Assembly (NCBI GenBank): GCA_946406115.1
Contig: OX291550.1
Span: 27,442,722 to 27,506,721 of the forward strand
Reading direction: 5' to 3'
DNA length: 64,000 nucleotides
Source of the DNA: Apoda limacodes
Taxonomy: Eukaryota > Arthropoda > Insecta > Lepidoptera > Limacodidae
Of this stretch, positions 13,401-25,400 are shown in pieces (position 1 is the first letter of the stretch; each line of letters starts with the position of its first letter). A model generated the notes under the pieces. That model had not been told where the DNA came from. It saw only the letters and a list, made by a program, of their open reading frames with translations, and did no database searches. The translations under genes were made by a program, and so were the position numbers.

Positions 13401-16400
13401 AGGTCATGCCGAGAAAATCCAGGAGCTAAAAATTGTCCATATGAGGTAACGTGATCCTCAGAAGAGATAAGGATTAAGTCAATCCATGTGTCATCAGTGT
13501 CAATGTTATGATGAGTAGGTGTTAGCGGAAGATTTGCAAAATTGACAGAGTCTATTATTGATAAAAGATGGCTAGAACGCAGCGATTTACTCTTGCACAT
13601 ATCAGTGTTAAAATCACCCATAATTATGTGAGGGCTGTATTCAGAAGTAATGGATTCTGCTCGAAATCAGAGAAATAGTCAATTAAAGGCGGACAGTAAA
13701 CTACTCCAAGGAGGGCTTTAATGCCTTTGACAGTGATTTCAAGAAATATATACTCAGCCGAGGCCGAGTATGCTGAATTCGAAGATGTAATCTGTCGAAA
13801 AGATATCTCACTACGGAAATAAATTGCTACACCTCCTCCACCTTTACCTATGCGGTCATTGCGAATTGCTACGAATCCAGGAAGAGAGTACATAGCGTTA
13901 GGTAGACACGGCTTAAGCCACGTTTCCGATACCAACACGGCATGTACAGTAGTATTGGAAAAAACTTCTAAGAATTCAGAGTAATGTTTAGGCAGGCTCT
14001 GTGCATTAATATGGCAGACATTTAAACATTTAGGAAATTGCTTAAAGTTGTTCTCAACAAGAGTACCGAGAGTAGAGCGGTCTTCGTGTGAGGAGTCAAG
14101 ACAGGAAACAAATGAATCATCAGAATCACAAATAGAGTGGAAGGAATCATTATGTAACATATTAATAAATAAATAAAATGAGTGGTAATATATATATATG
14201 TAATTTATATTATACCTATTAATTTATTTTATATTTAAAAAATATTAATTTGTCGAATGTTTTTCTGCATTACCTGCCAGTCCGCTATTTACATAATAAA
14301 TTTAAAAAAAAAAAAAAAATTAGAATACACAAGTTGAAAACAAGTAAGAACAACGTAGAATATAAACAAACAAATTAAAATTTAACCTTAATTAGTAGTA
14401 CATAATTTACATTTATGTGCTTTATGGAGAATAATTGTGATGACATCAATAAAAATTATATTTAGTACCAGTCAGTGAAAATCTATAGCGATGGTTCTAT
14501 AGTATATACATATAGTCAATAGGTATGTACTTTTAAACATTTTTTATACTGTGAATCTATTTTAAATCTGTAGACTTTAACTGGTTAGTAATATATCAAT
14601 CACATTTTAATAAATAAACATACTATAAATGATAACTTTAAAGCGACAATCATCCATAGGCTACGGTAAACCACTCAATATCAGGGTCGTATGCTTGTTT
14701 GCCGCCTCAGTAGTATAAAAAAAAAAATCATCAGAGAACTATAATTTTCTTTATGAGCAAGTTGTAATTTATAATATAATGTAGAATTTGTTTATTTTTA
14801 ATGTTGGCATATTCTGTATTTAGATGTAATTAAACATCGATGCTCTCAAACACATAATACTTATTGATAAGTTGTGTGCAATCTGTGTTACAGTATTTAA
14901 CTAATTTCATTGTTTGCTTACTACCTACTAATTTCAATTAAAATGTTATGTGACACCAACATGAGTTTTAGTGAATACATTCTTATCAGTTTACTGCGGT
15001 CCGGGTCCGGGTCTGGGTCCGGGAGACAATCGTATACTTGTTTTTAGAATATATTTAGGTTCGTTTTTTTAGAATATATTTACGCTTATTAAAGAAGTGC
15101 AAAGTAATATGTCGGTGCATTAACCTAAAACTAAGTAGGTATTAAATAGTATGCGAGCAACACATGAGTACTAAGTTTTTTTGCTGGCTGCAGCCGAAAC
15201 TTGCCGGCGGGCACTAACGTACTTCTTACTTCCTGCTCCCGGCTGCGTATTAGCTGATACAGCAACGTCTTCTGTTGAGCTGGTAGTCGTAGGCTTCGGA
15301 AATCGTTTAATAAGAGCCGCCAGGTCCTCATTTGTCCAAAGTTTAGTGCGGCTGCCGTCCGGCAATTTGATATATATATTGCCGTCCAATGTCCAGCAAT
15401 TACGAAAGCCAAAATGAGTGCGGGCTTTAATAAAAACTGATTGCCTGACCTTAGTTAAGAACTCCAAAATTGTGATTTGAGTACCTTTCAATTTAGTTTT
15501 GCTTTTCCAAACCGTAGATTTTATGTCAAGATTAGCGAAACGCACCAGAATAGATCGTGCACGATCATTGACCTTCTCTCCTAAGCGATGGCACAGCTTA
15601 ATGCTTGAGGGTGAGATATCAGGAAGATTCAAATTATTTTTGAAGATATCTAGAACTATACCTTTAACGTTCTCGTTGGGCTGTTCAGGAACCCCAGATA
15701 GCAGAAGAACTTTACGACGATGACGAGTTTCCATGGTGTCTAGTGTTTGACAACAATCCTCAATCAGTTGTCGGAGAGAGCTTAATAGTTTCCATGCCAG
15801 ATCTCTAAAAGTGCGGAACTCCTCTGCCAGCTTAGAAAGTGTGTCAGGAGCAGGTGGAACAGACTTTAGCTGAGTTTCAAACTCGTTCATCCTCTTCATC
15901 AGACACTCCTCAATTTCCTTCTGCGTGTTTTGAATATTTGTGATTTGTGCCATGTTCAGAGTGGTGTTTTTAATATGTTTGCGATAACAAACAGCAGCGG
16001 CTGATAGGTAATGCAGGTGAGTGTTGAAACTATGTTTCAACACATATATCTATTCGATTGTATACTAAAAAAGATATTTAACACTTTTTTGACAAAATTT
16101 TACTAAAATAACTTGAATATATATATATATATATGTGTGTGTATTTATATAGCAATAGCCCAGACTCAAGACAAATGTTCATGACATGAAAAGTCTGTCC
16201 TGTTCAGGGGATATGACCCATGCCGTCTGTTCAGCAGGTATGAGTTCGCCAATGTCTTACCTCATGATGAGCGCCGAGGCCCTCAACTGGTCGGCGAGCA
16301 GGTCGGGCGCGTTCGGTGCGAGCGTGCGTAACTCCTCGCAGTGCGACACAGCACCGCACACGCGCGACACGTACTCGCGCATCGCAGCCTGGCGTACCTC

Positions 16401-19400
16401 CTGCAAAACAATGGCTAACGTAACAAAATGGATGACCTTACAAAATATTATGATAATATTACTATATTTCAGTTAATACATGTTCTTTCAGCCGGAAGAC
16501 GGCCAGTGCTGCAAGTTCGCCTTCTCCAACTGTTTCCACAATGGCCGATGTAAGAATATACTTCATGCTAGCTACTTGATAATCTTTTTCCCTAACACTT
16601 ATGGATTCCAATTGTCACGTTACTTTGCTAACTATTTTAAGCTATGTCAGTGACTTTCGTTATTTCAACTATTAATCTATAATACTAGCATAATTATTCT
16701 TCTACCATAATTGCAATAACATAAATGCATCCAAAATAAAAGTTGTAGTAAAAAACAACCAAAAACACATAAAAAACGTATTTGTAATGTTAGTGTAAGA
16801 CTGTATGATCCCTGAACACAAAACAAAATAACAACAAAATTAGTCCTGCTAGAAAAAATGAGTAAAAAGTGGTAAAATAAAACGTGTTGCCAACCTGTTC
16901 AATGTCTGCGGGCGGCATCTTCTGGTCGGCGAGCAGCGCGGCGTGTCGCTCGCGGAAGTGCAGGAACCAGCCGCGCGCCTCCCGCTCCAAGATACCTTGC
17001 AGGGTGGACGCAGCGCGGCGGAGCACCTCGCGTCTGTGCAGACGGAGGTCAACCTACAAACAATTTACAGTAGTATAGACAACATCTTGGCACCCCTCTA
17101 TTGTACCTCGTGACTATATAGTCTAAATAATATGTTTTGTATGTATGTACAATATTCGCATATAGTTTTTTGTTTGCTTACATATCCATACTAATATTAT
17201 AAATGCGAAAGTAACTCTGTCTGTTACCTCTTCAAGCTTAAACCAAGCTCAATGTGACAAGTGATCAGAGCTTGCACTCTTCCAGGAGTGAGAGTGAATT
17301 TTACGGTATTTGTATTCTGGCCGTGTACTCTCCTAGCAAGGAGGGACTGTACCCTCAACTTTTACCTGTGGGCCATGGAGTATTTGTCGGTTCTTTCTGC
17401 CAGTAATCGCGAATATTCGATGAAGGTTAGATGAAAGGTAAGTAGATGAAGTTGTTCGAGGATTGTAACGCTTATAACATTTCTCACTATTAAGTTAGAA
17501 CGAAGCAATCACAAGATATGTTCAGCGCCGCAGAACATGGCCCGACAGTTGAATCAAGGACAAAAATTATTGAGGTTTGAATCAGAATCAACGAAATACA
17601 ACTTTAATTCAGAATTCATTCAGATTCAGAAAATCAGCGTTAGCTTACTTAAAAACGTAAGGGTTAACCAAGAACCGTGACTTTTTGCAAGTCTTGCGGC
17701 TTTAAATAACCTCCGAAGTTCTCCAGGAACGTCAAATACGGAAGAATACTCTACCAAAATGGCCCCGGATTTCAAGCGCGATTCTATATCAAGGGCGTTG
17801 GACGACCGCAAATTCCACATAATAATTAGTAACGGTAGTAACACAAGGCTCGCGCTTCGCTCCTTCGTCCCGTGTTACTCTTGTAATGCTGTACTTTTAA
17901 GTTACTTTTTCCACTTAAGCAGTCCTTAAAATCTAAGCTTAATCTAAATACTTTCAATTGCTTATATTAAAGTTAATTTGACCCTCCGTAGCGTTGCGTA
18001 GACTGTATGCCGTTTGTTTTTGATTGAGCAGTTTGACCGCCTGCCGAACTTATGGAAAAGATTTTAAAACGTATTCAAGCACTAGGAGTCTACACTCTGA
18101 GCTTACAATCTAGCACCTAAGATAACTACTAATTGGTAATATTTGCAACTTTATTATGTAACATATAATATCAATATTTATGTTTTTTTTTGTGTGCAAT
18201 GAATTATTTTCCCTACTTTGGTTGTTTTCAAAAATAATTAAAAATGGTTATTACATATAGGTAGTTTCAGAAAATATTATGAGATTATTTAAAAATATCA
18301 AGAAATTAAAGGTAATTTAGTTTTATATACGATTTTCAACCAATTAGACTAAGATGTATTACTTAAGAAGTTTTTGACTAAGGTATCTAATCATTAAATC
18401 CTAATTATTTTTGTTGTTATATATTAATGATGATGGATTACGTATTTTTTGTTTGATTACAGTTGTTTGGCAAAAGTATTTTAAAAAGATTTATTGATAA
18501 ATCCCTAATCCTTTTGTTTGCATTAATAAAGCACTTATTTATAAGCAGTCACCGAACCACTCACCGGGTGATAACAAACACAACCTGGAGAGGATTTCAG
18601 GACCACAATAAGGATATTAATGGTAGGTTAAATCTTTCTATTATCAAAGTTCACTTTTTGTTTTATGCTACAAGATGGAGAACTTTTTTTCAAAAGCACT
18701 TACTCAAGCGCCCCATCTTGTCACGAAAACTAAAAGGAGGATTTTAAAAAGGTATTTTTTTATTATTACGAATTATCTTTACATATTTAATTCTACTGTA
18801 TGTGTGCACGTCACTGTACTCCTCCTAAACGGCTAGACCGATTTGAATGATTTTTTTGTATGCGTTTTGGTGGCGCCCTGGATGGTTTAAATTCATAAAT
18901 CAGGCCGGCAGATGGTGCTGCAGTCGGTATCATGCAGGACAACGTCTGCCCGGTCTTGTAGTTTATCATAAACGCTTACATTTATGACATTCTCTCACAA
19001 GACAAGGTTGACTAGGAAAGATCTCACAGGGTTGCATCCTTATGTCACCTTAATAGAAAGAACAATAAAATGGTAAATACCTGCGTCCTCTGTGGTGTGG
19101 TGTAGAGACAAGGCACTCGCGGCGGCGCACGCGGCGTCTCTCGCGCATCCGCTTTCTCCGAGGCGGCTCGACGCATGGCGCGCGTCACCCACGCCGCCAG
19201 CGCTGTTATGTCCTCCTGGTGCTCCGGCTAAACACAAAAAAAGTTCTACTTTATTTTTAGTAAATGTAAAATAATTTTAGTAAATGTAGAACTGTGTACT
19301 TTCTAACACGAGTGTCAAAAAGACAAAATTCATGCAATTTCATGTAATAATTGTAATAATTACAAAAAAAAATTACATATAGATTTTAAGTACATTTTTT

Positions 19401-22400
19401 TATTTGTGATAAAATATGATTTTGATGGCGTCATTGACTGTTTGTATTAAATCAGGGGAGCATGAGAATACGCTCTAAGCTGCACTCATCACTGTTACAT
19501 GACATTTTTTATTTTTGTAAAACGGAATTTATGAATATGAATCTCAGTTCAGAATATTACGCAGGAAACATAGAAACACAGCCAGAGTAAAAATTTGTGC
19601 ATTGATTCGTTGCTGGTGTTTTACTGTTGCAAGTTCATAGTTATCAAAATGTGTTGCAGAAAAGACTACTTAAACCAGTTTTGATTTCTTAATTCGAAAA
19701 TTAAAGTACCGAAGTATAAAAATTATATTATCTCTAAAGAATACAGTATATATTTTAACTGTAGCTCCTAAAATCATTACATTCTTTTTACATTTAATAT
19801 AAAAACATTAATTTTTACACAAGAGTTATTGACAAGCGGCACCATATATTACGTTCCAAAACACATTCAGCAAAAAGTAAATATCACCTCTAGACCTTTA
19901 CAGATAATTTTAGTTCGCAGTTAATAGAAAATTAAAATGTAAATAAAGTAAAAGTAAAATGCATAACTTGTCAAAGTGAACACTTGCCTTACATATCAGT
20001 TCTGCTACCAAGTAACGTGATCGCTCCTCTCGAATTTTCTTTTCAAGATCTCGCGCTTCTGAAGACGGCATCCCAAACAATAGATCCAATAATCTGTGGA
20101 ATAAGTTAACGTATTGGTAAATCATTTGATTGCAAAGCCAACATAGGCAAAATTAAACTTTGATGAAAATTTAAATATCAAAAAATAAAAAATAAGTGTA
20201 TATTTTTTGATCTTTAAATTTTCATCGAACTATTTATTTTGAACTTCGTAATACTTCAAACCAATCTGGTGGTAAGTGTTTTACGGAATCCCTAAGTAGC
20301 CTCATACGTCCCCACTGTAGGGGCACGGCCTACCCTGACCGTAGGTGATTTGCAGAATCCATGAATATTTGAATGTTATTGATATGAATATTATAGAATT
20401 ATTATAATAATGGTGTGCGGTGGTGGCATTTTGGATAGTTCTATTTGGCGCCTTCAAAATGCCACCTTGAGTAGATAATTTTTAGTCCTATTAGACGAGT
20501 AAAATATAGAAAAAAAGCCTTTTTCCAATTTAGCAACACATAATGAATTTGCACAAAAAGAAAAAGATTTGGGTGTATAACAGGGTTTCGTCACAGCATA
20601 TCACTGAATTACAACACTGGTTTTAAATACAGAACTTTCATTTATCAGCTACCTACATCAATGAATACGAAGGAATAATACCCAGACCTTCGCAACCCGT
20701 CCAGTAGGGCCTTAGCGCCAGCGATGAGCGAGAGCGGACGGTCGCGCGCAAGTCGATCGCGGGCCACGACAAGTACTAGTGCAAGCGCGCGCGCCACGTG
20801 CCGGCAGAGCTCGTCACGCGCCCGCGCCCGTCCGCGCTGCAGCCACCCCGCCACGCGCCACACGTGCGTCTGCCCCGGAAAGTGGCGAGACGGGACCTCG
20901 AACTCGCTAAACCATTAATTAGTATTACCATAACCTAACCGCTCGAAAAGAACCCTATAGTACATAAATTAACTACAGTAAAGATATAGTTAAAGCCATA
21001 GTAAACATTTGCAGCCATTTCTTAATCTATTTTAAATTGTACACTAGTAGGACTATACAACAAAAGTTACTGAAATTGATATTACACAAAATGTGTATTT
21101 TACACGCATTGACTGAGGGTTCCGTAGATGAGAAGTATATGGACTGACCTGAGAAATTCACTTAAGAACCTTTAATTCATGTTTAACAGACCTTAACCAA
21201 TGACACCCTGTTCAAAACTCAGATGAGTATGAAGACAACCTTTAATTTTTCTCATTATATACATATTATATTAACATTTTGAGCAATAAGCAAAATATAT
21301 GTATATTAAGCTGAACTGGCCTTACGCGGAGCCCAGCGACGCGACGTAACCTCTCTTCCTGGGCTGGGAGCGCTCTATGCATTGCCTTGTAAACAGTGAC
21401 ACATTTTATAAATTTTTCATGTTTATTTACCAAAGCGCTCTATGCATTGCCTTGTAAACAGTGACACAATTTATAAATTTTTCATGTTTATTTATCAAAG
21501 CGCTCTATGCATTGCCTTGTAAACAGTGACACAATTTATAAATTTTTCATGTTTATTTATCAAAGCGCTCTATGCATTGCATTGTAAACAGTGACACAAT
21601 TTATAAATTTTTCATGTTTATTTACCAATTTTGACAAATGTGTTCTGTTTACTACCTAGAATAAAGACTAATCTTTAAAAGTATGTATAATTTATTGCAG
21701 TAGTTATTATTGAATTTATAATTAAAACACAAACAATTAAAAAACCAACAAAACCACGTGGTATAAATGAACGCGTGCTTGTAAAATTTCATCAGAATCA
21801 ATGGACAGATAGATGACAGGACGGACATATATGACAAAATTATAAGGGATAGCTAGCTACCATAAAAAATGCTTTAATCAACTGTGCGTGTACACACTAA
21901 TCTATTACCAAGTCAATTAGTTGCTAAAATAGTCGCTTCATTTTACTATGGCTTTGTATCCCACTTTAGAGATATATAAAGATTATTATTATATGATCGC
22001 CTTAGCGAATTAGTTTTGTATATACATATTTAGATACATATTATAAATAAAAGCAAAGAACCTGACGATGCTTTCATAAAGCGAAATATTTCAAGAATTT
22101 AAAAGTTGCCTGCTTTTTTTAATAAATATATATCTAAATATGTACAATTGCACATTCTAGGTATATATTTACTACCGAGAAGTCGTTGCATCACTAACCA
22201 CGACCATTTGGTTCAATTGTGAGCAAACTTAGAGCAGGGATTATAATTGAAGTTTGTGAGTACCATCTCTTTCTATCTCTGTCTCTTTCTTTACCTCTTA
22301 GTATCACAACAACTATTATAAGTCTTAAAATATAGGATGAGCTCTTCGAAAGCTGTCATTGCAATCACGTCTATCAAGTTAAATGTATGCATGACAATGA

Positions 22401-25400
22401 CATAATTTATTGTTGCATGAACAAAAAGAGAGACGTTCCTCGGGTTGTCCTAACTATAAAGTGTTAGTTACCGATTTTGCGGATAAAATCAATCGAAAAA
22501 ATTGTTATTGATAAATTTAAATATTGGTTTTAATATGCGTGTTGCCTTCATTGTTTGTATTCGTCCCATTGAGTTGAATATTTAATGAGTTTTTTGTGCC
22601 CCCTGTCGCCAGGAAAGTTTCTGCATACGTTTATTGAGAACGGAAAGGAGAAACAGGGAAAAGGGGGATAGGGGAAGAAGAGGTTATTAAAAATTTATTC
22701 AAAAATGTATAATAATAGCAACAGTATTCGGTATTAATGATCAATTATCAACATCGTTCCTGGCATGTTACTTTGACAGCTGTCGCAGAGCTCAAGCTAT
22801 ATTGTACAAGGTATAGCTGCATCTAAATTCAGACTTTTATGAACCTCTATTGTGACTGCTGACAATATCTGCACCTCCTTGCCATTGTTAAACATTGTTT
22901 AGTTTTACACTTAAAATTAATACGTATACTTACTGTACTGTAGTGACAATAAAAAACAAAATAAGTAACACATTTAAAAAATAGTAGATCTTTTAGTACT
23001 CCAGACTTTGACAGTAATAACACCTTGTGATATATTTTCCTAGTATAATTATAATTATATTTTTTATTGACAACAAATAAAAATAATCAATATTGTTTTC
23101 TATATAAAAAAACTGTTGAAATATAAAAGCTATAAGCTGCATGATAATATATACAGTTGTATGAGGTATAACCGGCAGAAGCACTGAGTATTACGCCTAA
23201 TATAAAATATTATATAAAATTATGTGACAATGATATAAACTTAATACATAATAAAATATGTGTAAAATAAGTAGGATTATGCCACAAAATGGGGGAACGT
23301 TAACACCAATATTGGGTCAAACTCTTTAACTAAAATAAATATTGGTACAAACGTTTTGGAAAGGATCAAATAAACGTCATATGTATGTATAATTGACATA
23401 CCCCCATTCGCGTATGGAATCCAACTGTTTAGGACTTAGCTGCTTCGGCTTATATACTCTGTCCTTGTGTGAGCTTTAAAACAAAAAAATACAAAATGTT
23501 TGTTATGTAAATGGATAATGCTAAAGCGAAGCTGTATAAAAGTTAGGTGTATGATTTTTTTAATGTATGCAATAAATTTAAGAAAGCCTATTCCCGCCCT
23601 AATGCATTGCGATTGCATTTACTTACGTAGCTTATGAAAATCTCGACGAGGATATATGGAGCACGTAATACGGCAATAGTTGTGTTAAAGGATAAGAGAT
23701 AAACACACTCTTCAGCTGTATAGTAGTGATACTGTCCTGCCGCGCCGAACGCCCTGAAGGTCACGCTAATAGCCTAAAAAAAGTAGCCATACAGCCAGTA
23801 ATATTCGGTGCCACTTAGTGGCGCTAGTTTTATATGCAATTAGTTACTTCAGTATAAAAAAGATTTCATTCTAATATCTGCCACACGCTTAGATAAAGTT
23901 GTCTTTGTGACCAATCTTGACTTACTTCTTAAGTTCGTTAAGGACTGGCAAAGGAGGTACATTATTCTGCCACGGTCTTTCATTTTACCACGTTTGACCT
24001 AAGGGACATATATTAAGCTACCTTAGTCCACTGTATCAGAAGCAGTGCTGTGGTGATGAGCTTGTTATATTAGATAAAGTTATCAACTGTAAAATCAATA
24101 ATAGTATGGTAATAAGGTAATAACACTGGTCAACACGACTTTTTGCCGTTTGTCCAAATATATATTTTCGGTATCCCTAATGTTCATGTATTAACAGAAA
24201 AATAATAAAAATCTTCTATTACATCGAGATGTCCGAAAAAAAATTTTTTTGTAAATATGACAAAAATTTGAGGGTATGTCGAAATAAGTCATCACTATTG
24301 ATCATAATACCAAAACTAAAACTGCTACTCGTAAGTACACTATATACCCTCACTTTTCGATGCGACATAATTGTTGGTTCTTGACGTTTAGTACTAACTT
24401 TAACGGCGTACTATTTTGAGAAGTTTTTCTGCTGAGTTTATTTAATTGTGACAAGTTTTTGGAGTTATATTTCGGATATTTTAATTCAAACAAGTGTTAG
24501 ATATACACCGCTTACAATATGAATCGAAAGTGCTCAAATTCACCAGACCTTTTTTGTATTATTTGTGGAAAATTTACTTCCATTTCAAATCGAGAACGGC
24601 CTACAGCGTCACTAAACAATTTTTATAATTTGTATTTTGGTTCGAACATTCCAAACACTATTAACAAACCTTGGGCACCAAGTTTTTTTTGTCTAAGGTG
24701 TGTACGCTATTTAAGAGGATGGTCTAAAGGTACCCACCCAGCAATGCCATTTTCTAAACCTGTTATTTGGAGGGAATAAAAAGATCACGTAACTGACTGT
24801 TATTTCTGTCTGACTAAACTGAAGGGATATTCGTACAAGACAAGAGATAAAATTGTGTATTCTGATGTAGAATCCGTAACAAAACTTCTTCCTCACAGTG
24901 AAAAGTGTCCACCACCGCAACCTCCAAAGCAGGGAACAGATATAGAGAAGAAGGTAAGCGACAGAGAATCAGATTGTTCAACTCAGACCACCATTCCGTC
25001 ACAAGATTTCCTTGTAAATGAAAAGGAACCACATTTAATACGGTAAGAAGAACTAAATGATTTGGTCACTTAGTGGCGCTAGTTTTATATGCAATTAGTT
25101 ACTTCAGTATAAAAAAGATTTCATTCTAATATCTGCCACACGCTTAGATAAAGTTGTCTTTGTGACCAATCTTGACTTACTTCTTAAGTTCGTTAAGGAC
25201 TGGCAAAGGAGGTACATTATTCTGCCACGGTCTTTCATTTTACCACGTTTGACCTAAGGGACATATATTAAGCTACCTTAGTCCACTGTATCAGAAGCAG
25301 TGCTGTGGTGATGAGCTTGTTATATTAGATAAAGTTATCAACTGTAAAATCAATAATAGTATGGTAATAAGGTAATAACACTGGTCAACACGACTTTTTG

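Larger units (their letters stand above)
8750..16045. mobile_element. Non-LTR retrotransposon composite with inverted arms
   Basis: Four parts: a minus-strand 3' tail (8750-8830); a 5'-truncated plus-strand copy ending with its own 3' end (8833-12628); the reverse complement of that copy's 5' 2.07 kb (12629-14704); and a minus-strand ORF1 (15171-15953). The simplest reading is a full-length minus-strand element whose interior has been replaced by an opposite-orientation copy. AT microsatellites flank both sides (8712-8748 and 16118-16150). Bases 14705-15170 link the right arm to ORF1. Confidence 0.8.

Noticed and set aside
19040..19237. Alternative minus-strand frame through exon 7
   Set aside because: It would need the other exon 6 donor and does not join exon 8; the chosen frame is open across both junctions.
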